Positions 16,253-22,827 of a stretch of 33,895 nt of DNA are shown here, in pieces. The translations under genes were made by a program, and so were the position numbers. Source of the DNA: Microbacterium sp. (GTDB lineage: Bacteria > Actinomycetota > Actinomycetes > Actinomycetales > Microbacteriaceae); assembly GCA_029239635.1 (NCBI GenBank), contig JARBUN010000030.1, positions 1 to 33,895 of the forward strand, in the 5' to 3' direction. Position 1 is the first letter of the stretch. The number at the start of each line of letters is the position of its first letter. A model generated the notes under the pieces. It was not told where the DNA came from. It saw only the letters and a list, made by a program, of their open reading frames with translations, and ran no database searches.

Positions 16253-18013
16253 TCAGTCGCTCGCCTTCTCGATGCCGCGCGTGCGGATCTCCTCCAGGTC
16301 GAGGTTCGCGAGGATCTTCCGTGCGACGAGGTCGTCGATCGTGCCCTCTCGGCGCAAGCGGAGCAGGACTTCTCTCTTGCGGTCGAGGATCGCCAAGCGC
16401 AACCGCGTCGCTTCCTTGTGCCGGACGAGGGGAGAGCGCTGGGTCACGTCGATGTCGTCGCTGACCGCGATCATCTCGAGTCCGCCGGAGGTCCGTCGCC
16501 CGTCTTCGTCGGTTCCGGCCGGAGGGACGGGCCCCATCGTCGAGGAGGCGGACCCGTCGCCCCCGTCGTCGAGCGACGAATCCAGCGACGCGTCGAGCTC
16601 GGCGAGGTCGCGCTCCTCGATCGCGCGCTGCCGAGCGACGGCGCGCGCGTTGGCGAGCTCGAGACGCTCGTATCCTTCGCGCCGCGCGCGATCGCGCACC
16701 CGGTCGCTGATGCCGTGCTCGACGGCGAGGTCGTCGAGGGCGGCGAGAGCGGCACCCGAGATGGCGCGCTCGGCGAGTTCGTACTCCTCGATCGCGGCGT
16801 CGTCGTTCGGGAGCTTGGCCCAGCGGATGACGACGGGAAGAAGCGGCCCCTGCACGAGGAGCGTCAGCACGATGACCCCCGCGGTGACGAACACGACGGA
16901 GTCGCGTCCGGCGACCGGGGCGCCGCTGTCGGTCGTGATCGGCACCGACAGGGCGATCGCGAGCGAGACCGCTCCGCGGAATCCCGCGACGGTGCTCACC
17001 AGCCGCGAGCGGTGACGGAGCGAGCGTGTCGACCCTGCCGCGGGTCGGGAGAACGGGCTGAAGAGCCATTGGAACAGGTAGCGCACGAGGAAGAGCGCGA
17101 TCCAGGCCGCCACCGTGATGAGCGACAGCATCCCGATCTCCGAGGGGGAGATCTCGTGCACCACGAGCTGGACTTCGAGGCCGATCAGCACGAACAGCGC
17201 ACCGTTGAGCAGGTAGACGCCGAAGGGCCAGGTGGCATCCGCGGCGCGTCGAGACATCGCGGTGGTGATGCGGGGAGAGACCCAGGCCACGATGAGGCCC
17301 GCGAACACGACCGCCAGCACACCGGACGCGTTGATCAGCTCGGCGACCAGGAACGACACGAACGGCACGAGCAGCATGGTCAAGTTGATCGTGAGGGTCG
17401 ACTGCATGCGGCGCAGGGCGAAATAGGCCAGGGCGGCGACCGCGATTCCCGCGGCCGCTCCGCCGAGGTACGACAGCAGCACCATGCCGGTGATCGACCA
17501 CGGGGTGACCTGGCCGCCGAGCAGCAGGGACACGGCGATCGCGTACAGGACCAGCGCCGTGCCGTCGTTCGTGAGGCTCTCGGCCTTGAGCTTCATGAAG
17601 GTCTTGGCGGGGAGCAGACGACCGAGGGCGGCGACCGCCGTCGCGTCGGGCGGCGCGACCGCGGCGCCGATGACGAGCGCGGCCTCCCACGGCACGCCCA
17701 TCCAGGTCGCGACCCCTGCGACGGCGAACGCGGATGCCACGACGAGGAGCGTGCTCATCGGAACGATGTACCGCAGCGAGCGGCGCACCGAGCGCATCGA
17801 CGTGGTCCACGCCTCGCGGAAGAGCATCACCGGCAGGAACAGCAGCAGGACCGTCTCGGGCGGAAGCTCGATCGCGCGCAGCTCGGGGATGAACCCCAGC
17901 GCGAGGCCGATGACGAGCAGCACCAGCGGCGTCGCGACGCGCAAGCGCGGCGCGAGGACCGTGCCCACCAGCATCGCGATTCCGAGCAGGACCGTGACCT
18001 CGAGTCCCTCCAT
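16253..18013 (-). CDS. Na+/H+ antiporter, CPA1/NhaP family
   Basis: 586 residues. About twelve hydrophobic segments fill residues 1-410. CPA1 landmarks are present: GAAVAPPDATAVAALGRLLP, the LTNDGTALVLYAIA helix with its conserved Asp, and VAGFRGAVSLAIALSVPI with the conserved Arg. The C-terminal 170 residues are hydrophilic and charged (ARREGYERLELANARAVARQ and a later acidic linker), as in actinobacterial NhaP relatives, and probably regulatory. The ATG at 18013 was chosen as the first codon before the first helix. It exchanges sodium or potassium for protons across the membrane. The gene is alone between two hairpin/repeat elements. Confidence 0.92.
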   Translation of the reverse strand: MEGLEVTVLLGIAMLVGTVLAPRLRVATPLVLLVIGLALGFIPELRAIELPPETVLLLFLPVMLFREAWTTSMRSVRRSLRYIVPMSTLLVVASAFAVAGVATWMGVPWEAALVIGAAVAPPDATAVAALGRLLPAKTFMKLKAESLTNDGTALVLYAIAVSLLLGGQVTPWSITGMVLLSYLGGAAAGIAVAALAYFALRRMQSTLTINLTMLLVPFVSFLVAELINASGVLAVVFAGLIVAWVSPRITTAMSRRAADATWPFGVYLLNGALFVLIGLEVQLVVHEISPSEIGMLSLITVAAWIALFLVRYLFQWLFSPFSRPAAGSTRSLRHRSRLVSTVAGFRGAVSLAIALSVPITTDSGAPVAGRDSVVFVTAGVIVLTLLVQGPLLPVVIRWAKLPNDDAAIEEYELAERAISGAALAALDDLAVEHGISDRVRDRARREGYERLELANARAVARQRAIEERDLAELDASLDSSLDDGGDGSASSTMGPVPPAGTDEDGRRTSGGLEMIAVSDDIDVTQRSPLVRHKEATRLRLAILDRKREVLLRLRREGTIDDLVARKILANLDLEEIRTRGIEKASD

Positions 18014-18140
18014 GCCTACCGCCTTCCGCCGTGACCCACAGCACACAGCGTAGAGAGGGGCTGAGACATTCCCGTCACCTTTTCGAGGAGGAGCGGAGAG
18101 CACCGCGTCGAGCCTGCGTGTGCAGGACGGGTGGGCGGGA

Positions 18141-18173
18141 GGGGCGGACGGGCCGGCAGACGCCGTCCGCCCC
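18141..18173 (-). terminator. Hairpin terminator after the surface protease gene
   Basis: A perfect 11-bp stem, GGGGCGGACGG (18141-18151) with CCGTCCGCCCC (18163-18173), loop 11, begins six bases after the protease stop. No T-tract follows, as is common in actinobacteria. It also insulates the antiporter gene downstream. Confidence 0.65.
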
Positions 18174-18178
18174 CGGGG

Positions 18179-20407
18179 TCAGCGCGTGGAGCGCGTCCGG
18201 CGCCGGAGCATGACGATGCACCCGGCCGCGACGGCTCCTCCGCCGAGGAGCGCGAGCGTCAGCGCCGAGGTGCCGTCGCTTCCGGTACGCGGCAGCTGCG
18301 CAGCGGCGTCCGGCGCGGGGGAAGCGCTCGATGTCGGCTCGGGCGTCGGCGTCGGCGTCGGGCTCGGCTCGGGCGTCGGGGTCGGCGTCGGTGTGGGGGT
18401 CGGCGCCGGAAGAGCCGCCAACGTCGCCTCCGCGTCGATGAGACCGCTGCCGATCAGGTTCTCGTCGACGATGCCGGTGTAGCCGAGGGGACCGTCGATG
18501 GGGCGACCGCTGCCCACCAGAGCTGCGCGGATGGTTTCGGGCGAGGTCCCCTTGCCCGCATGCTGCACGGCGAGGGCGGCGACGCCGGCGGCGTTCGGTG
18601 CGGCCGACGATGTCCCGCTGAACCGGAAGATCCCGGGGGGATTTCCGTCGGGGACGAAGAAGGACGTGCGCACGGCGTCCACCGCGACGACATCGGGCTT
18701 CGAGATCACCTGGGGCTCGGGCAGGCGCGCCGCGGGGACCGCGTCGCTGCGCACCGGCTCGAACAGGTAGGTGGCGGGTCCGGGGCTCGAGTACGGCTCC
18801 AGATTCTCCGGGGTCAGCACCGACGAGGCGCCGACGGCGATGGCGGAGGGGTCGGCGGCATGGCCGTACGCGGCGGGTCCCACCGTCACCCCTGCGGGCC
18901 AGGTCCCGTACTGCAGGCCGAGCACGCCACCGCTGTCGAGCGCGAACACGAGCTTCGTCCGCATGTCGGGGGCGCTGGCGACCGTGCGCACGAGTGCGAT
19001 GCGGTAGTCCGCGGTCACGCTCGTGCCCTTTGCGGCCCCGGTCGACACGGACGTCATCGAGAACGCGGTGTTCTCATCGACCAGACCGAATGTGCTGACG
19101 TGCTTCCCCGCGGCGTCGAACACGACCGCGAAGGCGCCCGTTTCGATGCCGTTCTCCGGGTTCGACCACTGGGTGTACAGCGAGAAGGTCGGGCCGGCGA
19201 CGATCGTCGCCCCGAGCAGCGCGTTCGCGTCGCCCCCGGGTGCGAAGTTCATGCAGTCGACGCCGGTCGTCTTCGGCGGCAGGGTGTCCATCACCGCCTG
19301 GGGGCACGGCATCCCCGTGAACGAGTCCGATTCCCAGGCGCCGGTCTGCTGTCCTGCCGCGGGACCGCTGCGCCCGATCGCGCCGTAGTTGAAGACGGCG
19401 CTGAGGTAGGTGACGCCCTCATCGACGACCTCTGCCACAGCCGAGGCGAGCACACCGCGCTGATACATCGGCTCGTACCCGAAGAGCACGTCGTCGACGA
19501 TGACGTCGGCGCCGGCGTCTTTGAGCGCGCGCACCGCGTCCGCCATCGTGGCAGGTGTGGGGCCGTCGTTGTGGAAGAGCAGGGTGGCGCCGGGAGCGAT
19601 GGCGTGGACGTTCTGCAGCATCGCGCGGCCCTCGTCGGTCGACGGGGCGGAGGCGTCGGCGAGCACGCGTACGGCTGTCGTGTACCCGCAGGGGTTGCCC
19701 GGTCCGGGCAGCGAGCCCATGTTCACGTCGTCCTGCGGGGTGGTGGCGACGTCGGCCGCGGTGTCGAAGGAGTCGGAGATGACCCCGACCGTGATGCCCG
19801 TTCCATCGACCCCGAAGGCTTCTCGGGCGGCGTCGGAACGCAGAATCGGGTCGGCTTCGGCGGGGATCTCGCGACAGGATTTCGCAGCGTCGCTCGTCGT
19901 GGCGGCGGCCGCGTGTGCGGACGCCGCGGCCGTGGCGCCGCCGGAGGTCGCGGGGCGCAGAGCCGGGGTGACAGAGACCACGCCGGGTAGCGCCGCGAGC
20001 TGCGTGAACGACGCGGGCGGTGCCTGTACGACGATGGTCGGGAGCGACCGCGTCACCGCGACGACCGTCCCGAGGGCGGCCACGGCGTCGACGGCGGCGT
20101 CCTGCGTCGCCGGGTCGGCGAAACGCACCGACACCGTGACCTTGCCGTCGATGACCTCGAGACCGCCGGGGACGTTCACCCCGAGGCCCGCGACCGCGCG
20201 CACCGCCTCGGACGCGTCGAGATCGACGTCGGATGCGGTGAGGTCGCGCAACGGTGCGGCGAGAACCTGCGTGGTACCCCACGCGGGAATCGCGCGCGGG
20301 GGCGTGGGTTCGGGTGGGGTCGCGGCCGTCGCGGGAAGGGCGAAGAAGAGTGCCGCCGCTGAACCGAGGGCGATTCCGCGCACCGCGAAGCGTTTCCAAC
20401 TGGTCAT
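18179..20407 (-). CDS. Subtilisin-like (S8) serine protease, LPxTG-anchored
   Basis: 742 residues. Signal peptide at about 1-29 (cleavage near ATAAT). A prodomain-like region follows to about 195. The catalytic core shows Asp212 in GVISDSFD and Ser600 in FSGTSSAAPNAAG. At the position of the usual HGT-H block the sequence is TDEGRAMLQNVHAIAPGA, which places Glu259 where the catalytic His normally stands. VIVDDVLFGYEP (302-313) precedes it in fold order of the oxyanion region. A Pro-Thr repeat (PTPTPT, about 669-692) spans the wall, then LPRTG (705-709), a hydrophobic helix and an RRRTRSTR tail complete a sortase signal. Exported and covalently wall-attached. No sortase gene is in the window. 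Confidence 0.9.
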   Translation of the reverse strand: MTSWKRFAVRGIALGSAAALFFALPATAATPPEPTPPRAIPAWGTTQVLAAPLRDLTASDVDLDASEAVRAVAGLGVNVPGGLEVIDGKVTVSVRFADPATQDAAVDAVAALGTVVAVTRSLPTIVVQAPPASFTQLAALPGVVSVTPALRPATSGGATAAASAHAAAATTSDAAKSCREIPAEADPILRSDAAREAFGVDGTGITVGVISDSFDTAADVATTPQDDVNMGSLPGPGNPCGYTTAVRVLADASAPSTDEGRAMLQNVHAIAPGATLLFHNDGPTPATMADAVRALKDAGADVIVDDVLFGYEPMYQRGVLASAVAEVVDEGVTYLSAVFNYGAIGRSGPAAGQQTGAWESDSFTGMPCPQAVMDTLPPKTTGVDCMNFAPGGDANALLGATIVAGPTFSLYTQWSNPENGIETGAFAVVFDAAGKHVSTFGLVDENTAFSMTSVSTGAAKGTSVTADYRIALVRTVASAPDMRTKLVFALDSGGVLGLQYGTWPAGVTVGPAAYGHAADPSAIAVGASSVLTPENLEPYSSPGPATYLFEPVRSDAVPAARLPEPQVISKPDVVAVDAVRTSFFVPDGNPPGIFRFSGTSSAAPNAAGVAALAVQHAGKGTSPETIRAALVGSGRPIDGPLGYTGIVDENLIGSGLIDAEATLAALPAPTPTPTPTPTPEPSPTPTPTPEPTSSASPAPDAAAQLPRTGSDGTSALTLALLGGGAVAAGCIVMLRRRTRSTR

Positions 20408-20451
20408 GAAATGTGTTCTCCCCGGGGCGTTGAATGCCGCCCTCAGCGATT

Positions 20452-20471
20452 ACATTAGAGCTTCTTAATGT
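20452..20471. promoter_or_regulatory. AT-rich inverted repeat upstream of the protease
   Basis: ACATTA (20452-20457) and TAATGT (20466-20471) form a 6-bp dyad with an 8-base spacer, in an AT-rich patch 45 bases before the protease ATG. On the minus strand TAATGT could serve as a -10. It may be both promoter and operator. Confidence 0.4.
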
Positions 20472-20485
20472 CCTTTCAGATTCGC

Positions 20486-20507
20486 CGTCGATGAATTGTG
20501 ATCGACG
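20486..20507 (-). terminator. Inverted repeat between the MocR-type gene and the protease
   Basis: CGTCGAT (20486-20492) pairs perfectly with ATCGACG (20501-20507) across 8 bases. It lies about 70 bases after the stop of the MocR-type gene and before the protease promoter region, so it may end the former's transcript; an operator role is also possible. Confidence 0.35.
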
Positions 20508-20574
20508 ATCCGATATCTCGGGAACGCACACGCGGGACGCGGGGCGCAATCAACAAGCCCCCGGCAGCGCGCCC

Positions 20575-21819
20575 TCACCGCGCCGCGGCGTCCTCCCGCC
20601 ACGCCTCGCCGAGACGGGCGAGTCCCGCCTCGAGCACTTCCGCCACCGGAGTGATGGGGATGCGGATGTGGTCGTCGGCATCCACATCCGAGGCGAACTG
20701 CGCGGAGCCGGCCACCGACACCCCGAACCCGGCGGCGCGGCGAGCGAACGCGTGCGCCGACCCGGCGGGCAGCTGCGCCCAGAGGCAGAGCCCTCCGCGC
20801 GGGGGCCGCCACCGCCAGTCGGGAAGATGGGCGGTCAGCAACCGCCCCGCGGTGATCGCCGCCTCGCGGTGCACCGTGGCGACCTCGCGCCGCAGTGCGG
20901 GCGCCTCGGCGAGCAGATCGAGGGCGAGCAGCTGCGCGGGGACGCTGGTCGACAGGTCGGTGCTCTGGCGCAGTCCGCGCAGGCGCCGCACGAGCACCGG
21001 GTCCGCCCGGAGCCACCCGACGCGCAGTCCCTCCCACGCCCACTTCGACAGCGATTCGACGACGACGATCGGCGCGTCGGGGCGCAGCGCCGCGAGCGAC
21101 GGCGGGGTGATCCCGTCGAAGGAGACGTGCGCGAGGACGCGGTCCTCGACCACCGTCACGCCGTGCTCGGCGGCAAGGTCCGCGATGCGTCGCCGAATCG
21201 CAGGACTCGTCTGCATCCCGGTCGGGTTGTGGTTGTGCGGGTTCAGGGCGATGAGCACGGGGCGACGCACGACGATCGCCCTCTCGAGCGCCTCGACGTC
21301 GATCCCCTCGGGCGTCAGACGGATGCCGTGGACCTGGCCGCCGCGGCGGCGCACGGCATCCGTGAGTCCGGGCCAGGCCACCTCCTCGGTGAGGACGGTG
21401 TCGCCGGGGGACACGATCTCGTCGACGAGCAGGCTGAGCGCCTGTTGCGCGCCGTGGGTGACGAGGATCTGCGCGGGGGTCGTCGGGGTGCCGTCGGCCG
21501 TCATCGTGCGGGCGATCAGCGCGCGCAGGTCGGGGAGTCCCGCCGGGTCGGCCTCGACGGTGGTGGCGTCGAGCACGGGACGGTGGCGCTGGACGATGTC
21601 GACCGCGAGGGTGGCCGCGAGCGTCCGCTCCGAGGGAAGGCGGTCGCCGCCGCGGAGCTCGCCGTCGCGCACCAGGCGGGCGATGGCCTCGGCCAGACTC
21701 ACCGCGAGGGTCGCGTCGGTGTGCGCCCAGCGCCCGAGTCGCGCCGCGAGCCGCTCGGCCGAGACGATGGCCGTGCGGTGGTCCACCAGGGCGGAAGTGG
21801 CTCTGTCGACGAGGGTCAT
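20575..21819 (-). CDS. MocR-type PLP aminotransferase-like regulator with shortened GntR domain
   Basis: 414 residues from the ATG at 21819. Residues about 35-72 (ATLAVSLAEAIARLVRDGEL then GGDRLPSERTLAATLAV) match the first half of a GntR winged helix. The sequence then passes to DIVQRHRPVLDATTVEADPAGLPDLRALIA, which belongs to the start of the aminotransferase-like domain. The recognition helix, wing and linker of normal MocR proteins are missing. The class-I aminotransferase-like part looks intact: ALNPHNHNPTG (Asn198), Asp226, SLSKWAWEGLRVGW (PLP Lys259). MocR proteins usually run 450-500 residues. It may still bind PLP but not DNA in the usual way, or act as an enzyme. Confidence 0.85.
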   Translation of the reverse strand: MTLVDRATSALVDHRTAIVSAERLAARLGRWAHTDATLAVSLAEAIARLVRDGELRGGDRLPSERTLAATLAVDIVQRHRPVLDATTVEADPAGLPDLRALIARTMTADGTPTTPAQILVTHGAQQALSLLVDEIVSPGDTVLTEEVAWPGLTDAVRRRGGQVHGIRLTPEGIDVEALERAIVVRRPVLIALNPHNHNPTGMQTSPAIRRRIADLAAEHGVTVVEDRVLAHVSFDGITPPSLAALRPDAPIVVVESLSKWAWEGLRVGWLRADPVLVRRLRGLRQSTDLSTSVPAQLLALDLLAEAPALRREVATVHREAAITAGRLLTAHLPDWRWRPPRGGLCLWAQLPAGSAHAFARRAAGFGVSVAGSAQFASDVDADDHIRIPITPVAEVLEAGLARLGEAWREDAAAR

Positions 21820-21832
21820 AACCCCCGATTGT

Positions 21833-21898
21833 GGGCCAATGACCCGCTCCGAGTCTCTCGAAACCGTCTTTGTCGGTCCACTGCGTGCCGATTGGACC
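21833..21898. promoter_or_regulatory. Repeated ATTGGnCC-like sites upstream of the MocR-type gene
   Basis: GGGCCAAT (21833-21840, reading ATTGGCCC on the minus strand), GGTCCA (21875-21880) and ATTGGACC (21891-21898) occur in the 80 bases before the MocR-type start. The last two form a GGTCCA-N12-TGGACC dyad. Repeated sites of this kind are typical of MocR autoregulation. Assignment is by position only. Confidence 0.35.
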
Positions 21899-22099
21899 AT
21901 CGTCCAGCTGCTCGACTGGATCGGCGCCGACGACGCGCGCTGTCACGAGGTCCATCTAGAGGGGATTCTGGATGCCGTCGACCGGGCGCTGCACCCGGAC
22001 TCGTCGCGCGCCGGGGGGAGCGTCGTCGCTCTCGTGCGGTCGCTCGCGATGCGGGTGTCGGCGGACCCGGGCGTGGGGGAGCGGACGCTGGGCGTGTGA
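21839..22099 (+). CDS. Possible small protein, unknown function
   Basis: 86-codon ORF from ATG 21839, divergent from the MocR-type gene. Codons have strong G/C at third positions and a protein-like composition (DWTIVQLLDWIGADDARCHE, VHLEGILDAVDRALHP). A perfect hairpin starts 12 bases after its stop. No ribosome site is convincing, no domain is recognised, and candidate MocR sites fall inside its first codons, so a later start or no gene at all is possible. Confidence 0.35.
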   Translation: MTRSESLETVFVGPLRADWTIVQLLDWIGADDARCHEVHLEGILDAVDRALHPDSSRAGGSVVALVRSLAMRVSADPGVGERTLGV

Positions 22100-22110
22100 T
22101 GCCGCCCGTG

Positions 22111-22152
22111 CCTCGCTAGACGGAGGACCCGGGGGCGCTCCGTCTAGCGAGG
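22111..22152. terminator. Perfect 15-bp inverted repeat, probable terminator
   Basis: CCTCGCTAGACGGAG (22111-22125) pairs perfectly with CTCCGTCTAGCGAGG (22138-22152), loop 12. It lies 12 bases after the small plus-strand ORF, and its left arm contains the stop codon of the minus-strand small membrane protein. No T-tract on either side. Confidence 0.6.
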
Positions 22153-22405
22153 ACCTTCGTGAACAGGACGAAGAAGAACGTCCAGAGCAGGATGCCGGCC
22201 CCGAGGAACGTCGCGACCACGCCGACGTACCCCCAGGCGCTGTCGAGCGCGAACCACCCGCTCAGCAGGAGCGCCGGCAGAACCGTGACGGTCATGATCA
22301 GGAAGTGGACGAGGGTCTGCCCTGGACCAGGAGCGTGATTCCGATCGCGGTCATGACCACCAGAGGGATCCCCGCTCGGAGAAGGACGGCGGCGAGGAGC
22401 TTCAT
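22116..22405 (-). pseudogene. Frameshifted small membrane protein, about three TM helices
   Basis: An ATG at 22405 opens a 35-codon ORF (MKLLAAVLLRAGIPLVVMTA, then IGITLLVQGRPSSTS) that stops at 22298. In the next frame, protein sequence continues as QTLVHFLIMTVTVLPALLLS, GWFALDSAWGYVGVVATFLG and AGILLWTFFFVLFTK to 22116. Losing one base near 22322 (CAGGGCAGACC) explains the break, and the joined product would be about 96 residues with three helices. Alternatively, an ATG at 22295, two bases after the first stop, could give a separate 59-residue two-helix protein by coupled translation. Function not recognised. Confidence 0.5.
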
Positions 22406-22511
22406 CGGGCCAGCTTAGGGAAGAGGGTCGTCGTCGCGGGAGGGGCGCCGCGGTGGAGTGGGCTATCGGTCGCCGAGGCTGCTCGGCGGGGCGCGCGGGA
22501 GGGGGTGCGGC

Positions 22512-22601
22512 GGGTGTTTCGTGGCGGGTGAGGGTTCGGGGTCGTCGGGTGCTGCGGGGCGGGGCGGGGCGGGTGCTGGTTCGTCGGGTGTTTCGTGGCG
22601 G
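22512..22601. repeat. 16-bp direct repeat pair beside the heptamer array
   Basis: GGGTGTTTCGTGGCGG occurs at 22512-22527 and again at 22586-22601, 74 bases apart, in a G-rich stretch leading into the heptamer array. No gene is supported in 22406-22827. Confidence 0.6.
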
Positions 22602-22704
22602 ATGCCGGATGCCGGATGCCGGATGTTGGATGCCGGATGCCGGATGCCGGATGCCGGATGCCGGATGCCGGATGCCGTGTGCCGTGTGCCGGATGCCGGG
22701 TGCC
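22600..22704. repeat. Heptamer minisatellite, 15 units of GGATGCC
   Basis: Fifteen adjacent 7-base units cover 22600-22704: eleven are exactly GGATGCC, and the others are GGATGTT, GTGTGCC (twice) and GGGTGCC. The array is non-coding and lies about 120 bases before the DUF222/HNH gene. The same heptamer is scattered through the whole window. Confidence 0.95.
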
Positions 22705-22827
22705 CGGCCGTGGGCACCGGGATCCGGTTGGTGCGCCGCATGTCGGCATCCGCCCGGTCGGGATCCTGCGTTCGGAGCCGGCATCCGTTTCCCTCGTTGA
22801 CCGGGCTTTCGCTCGCGAGCCGAGCCG

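Noticed and set aside
14915..18034. A 1,039-codon plus-strand ORF
   Set aside because: It spans the opposite strand of the HSL esterase, the tandem repeat and the antiporter, and has no recognisable domain; antisense shadow.
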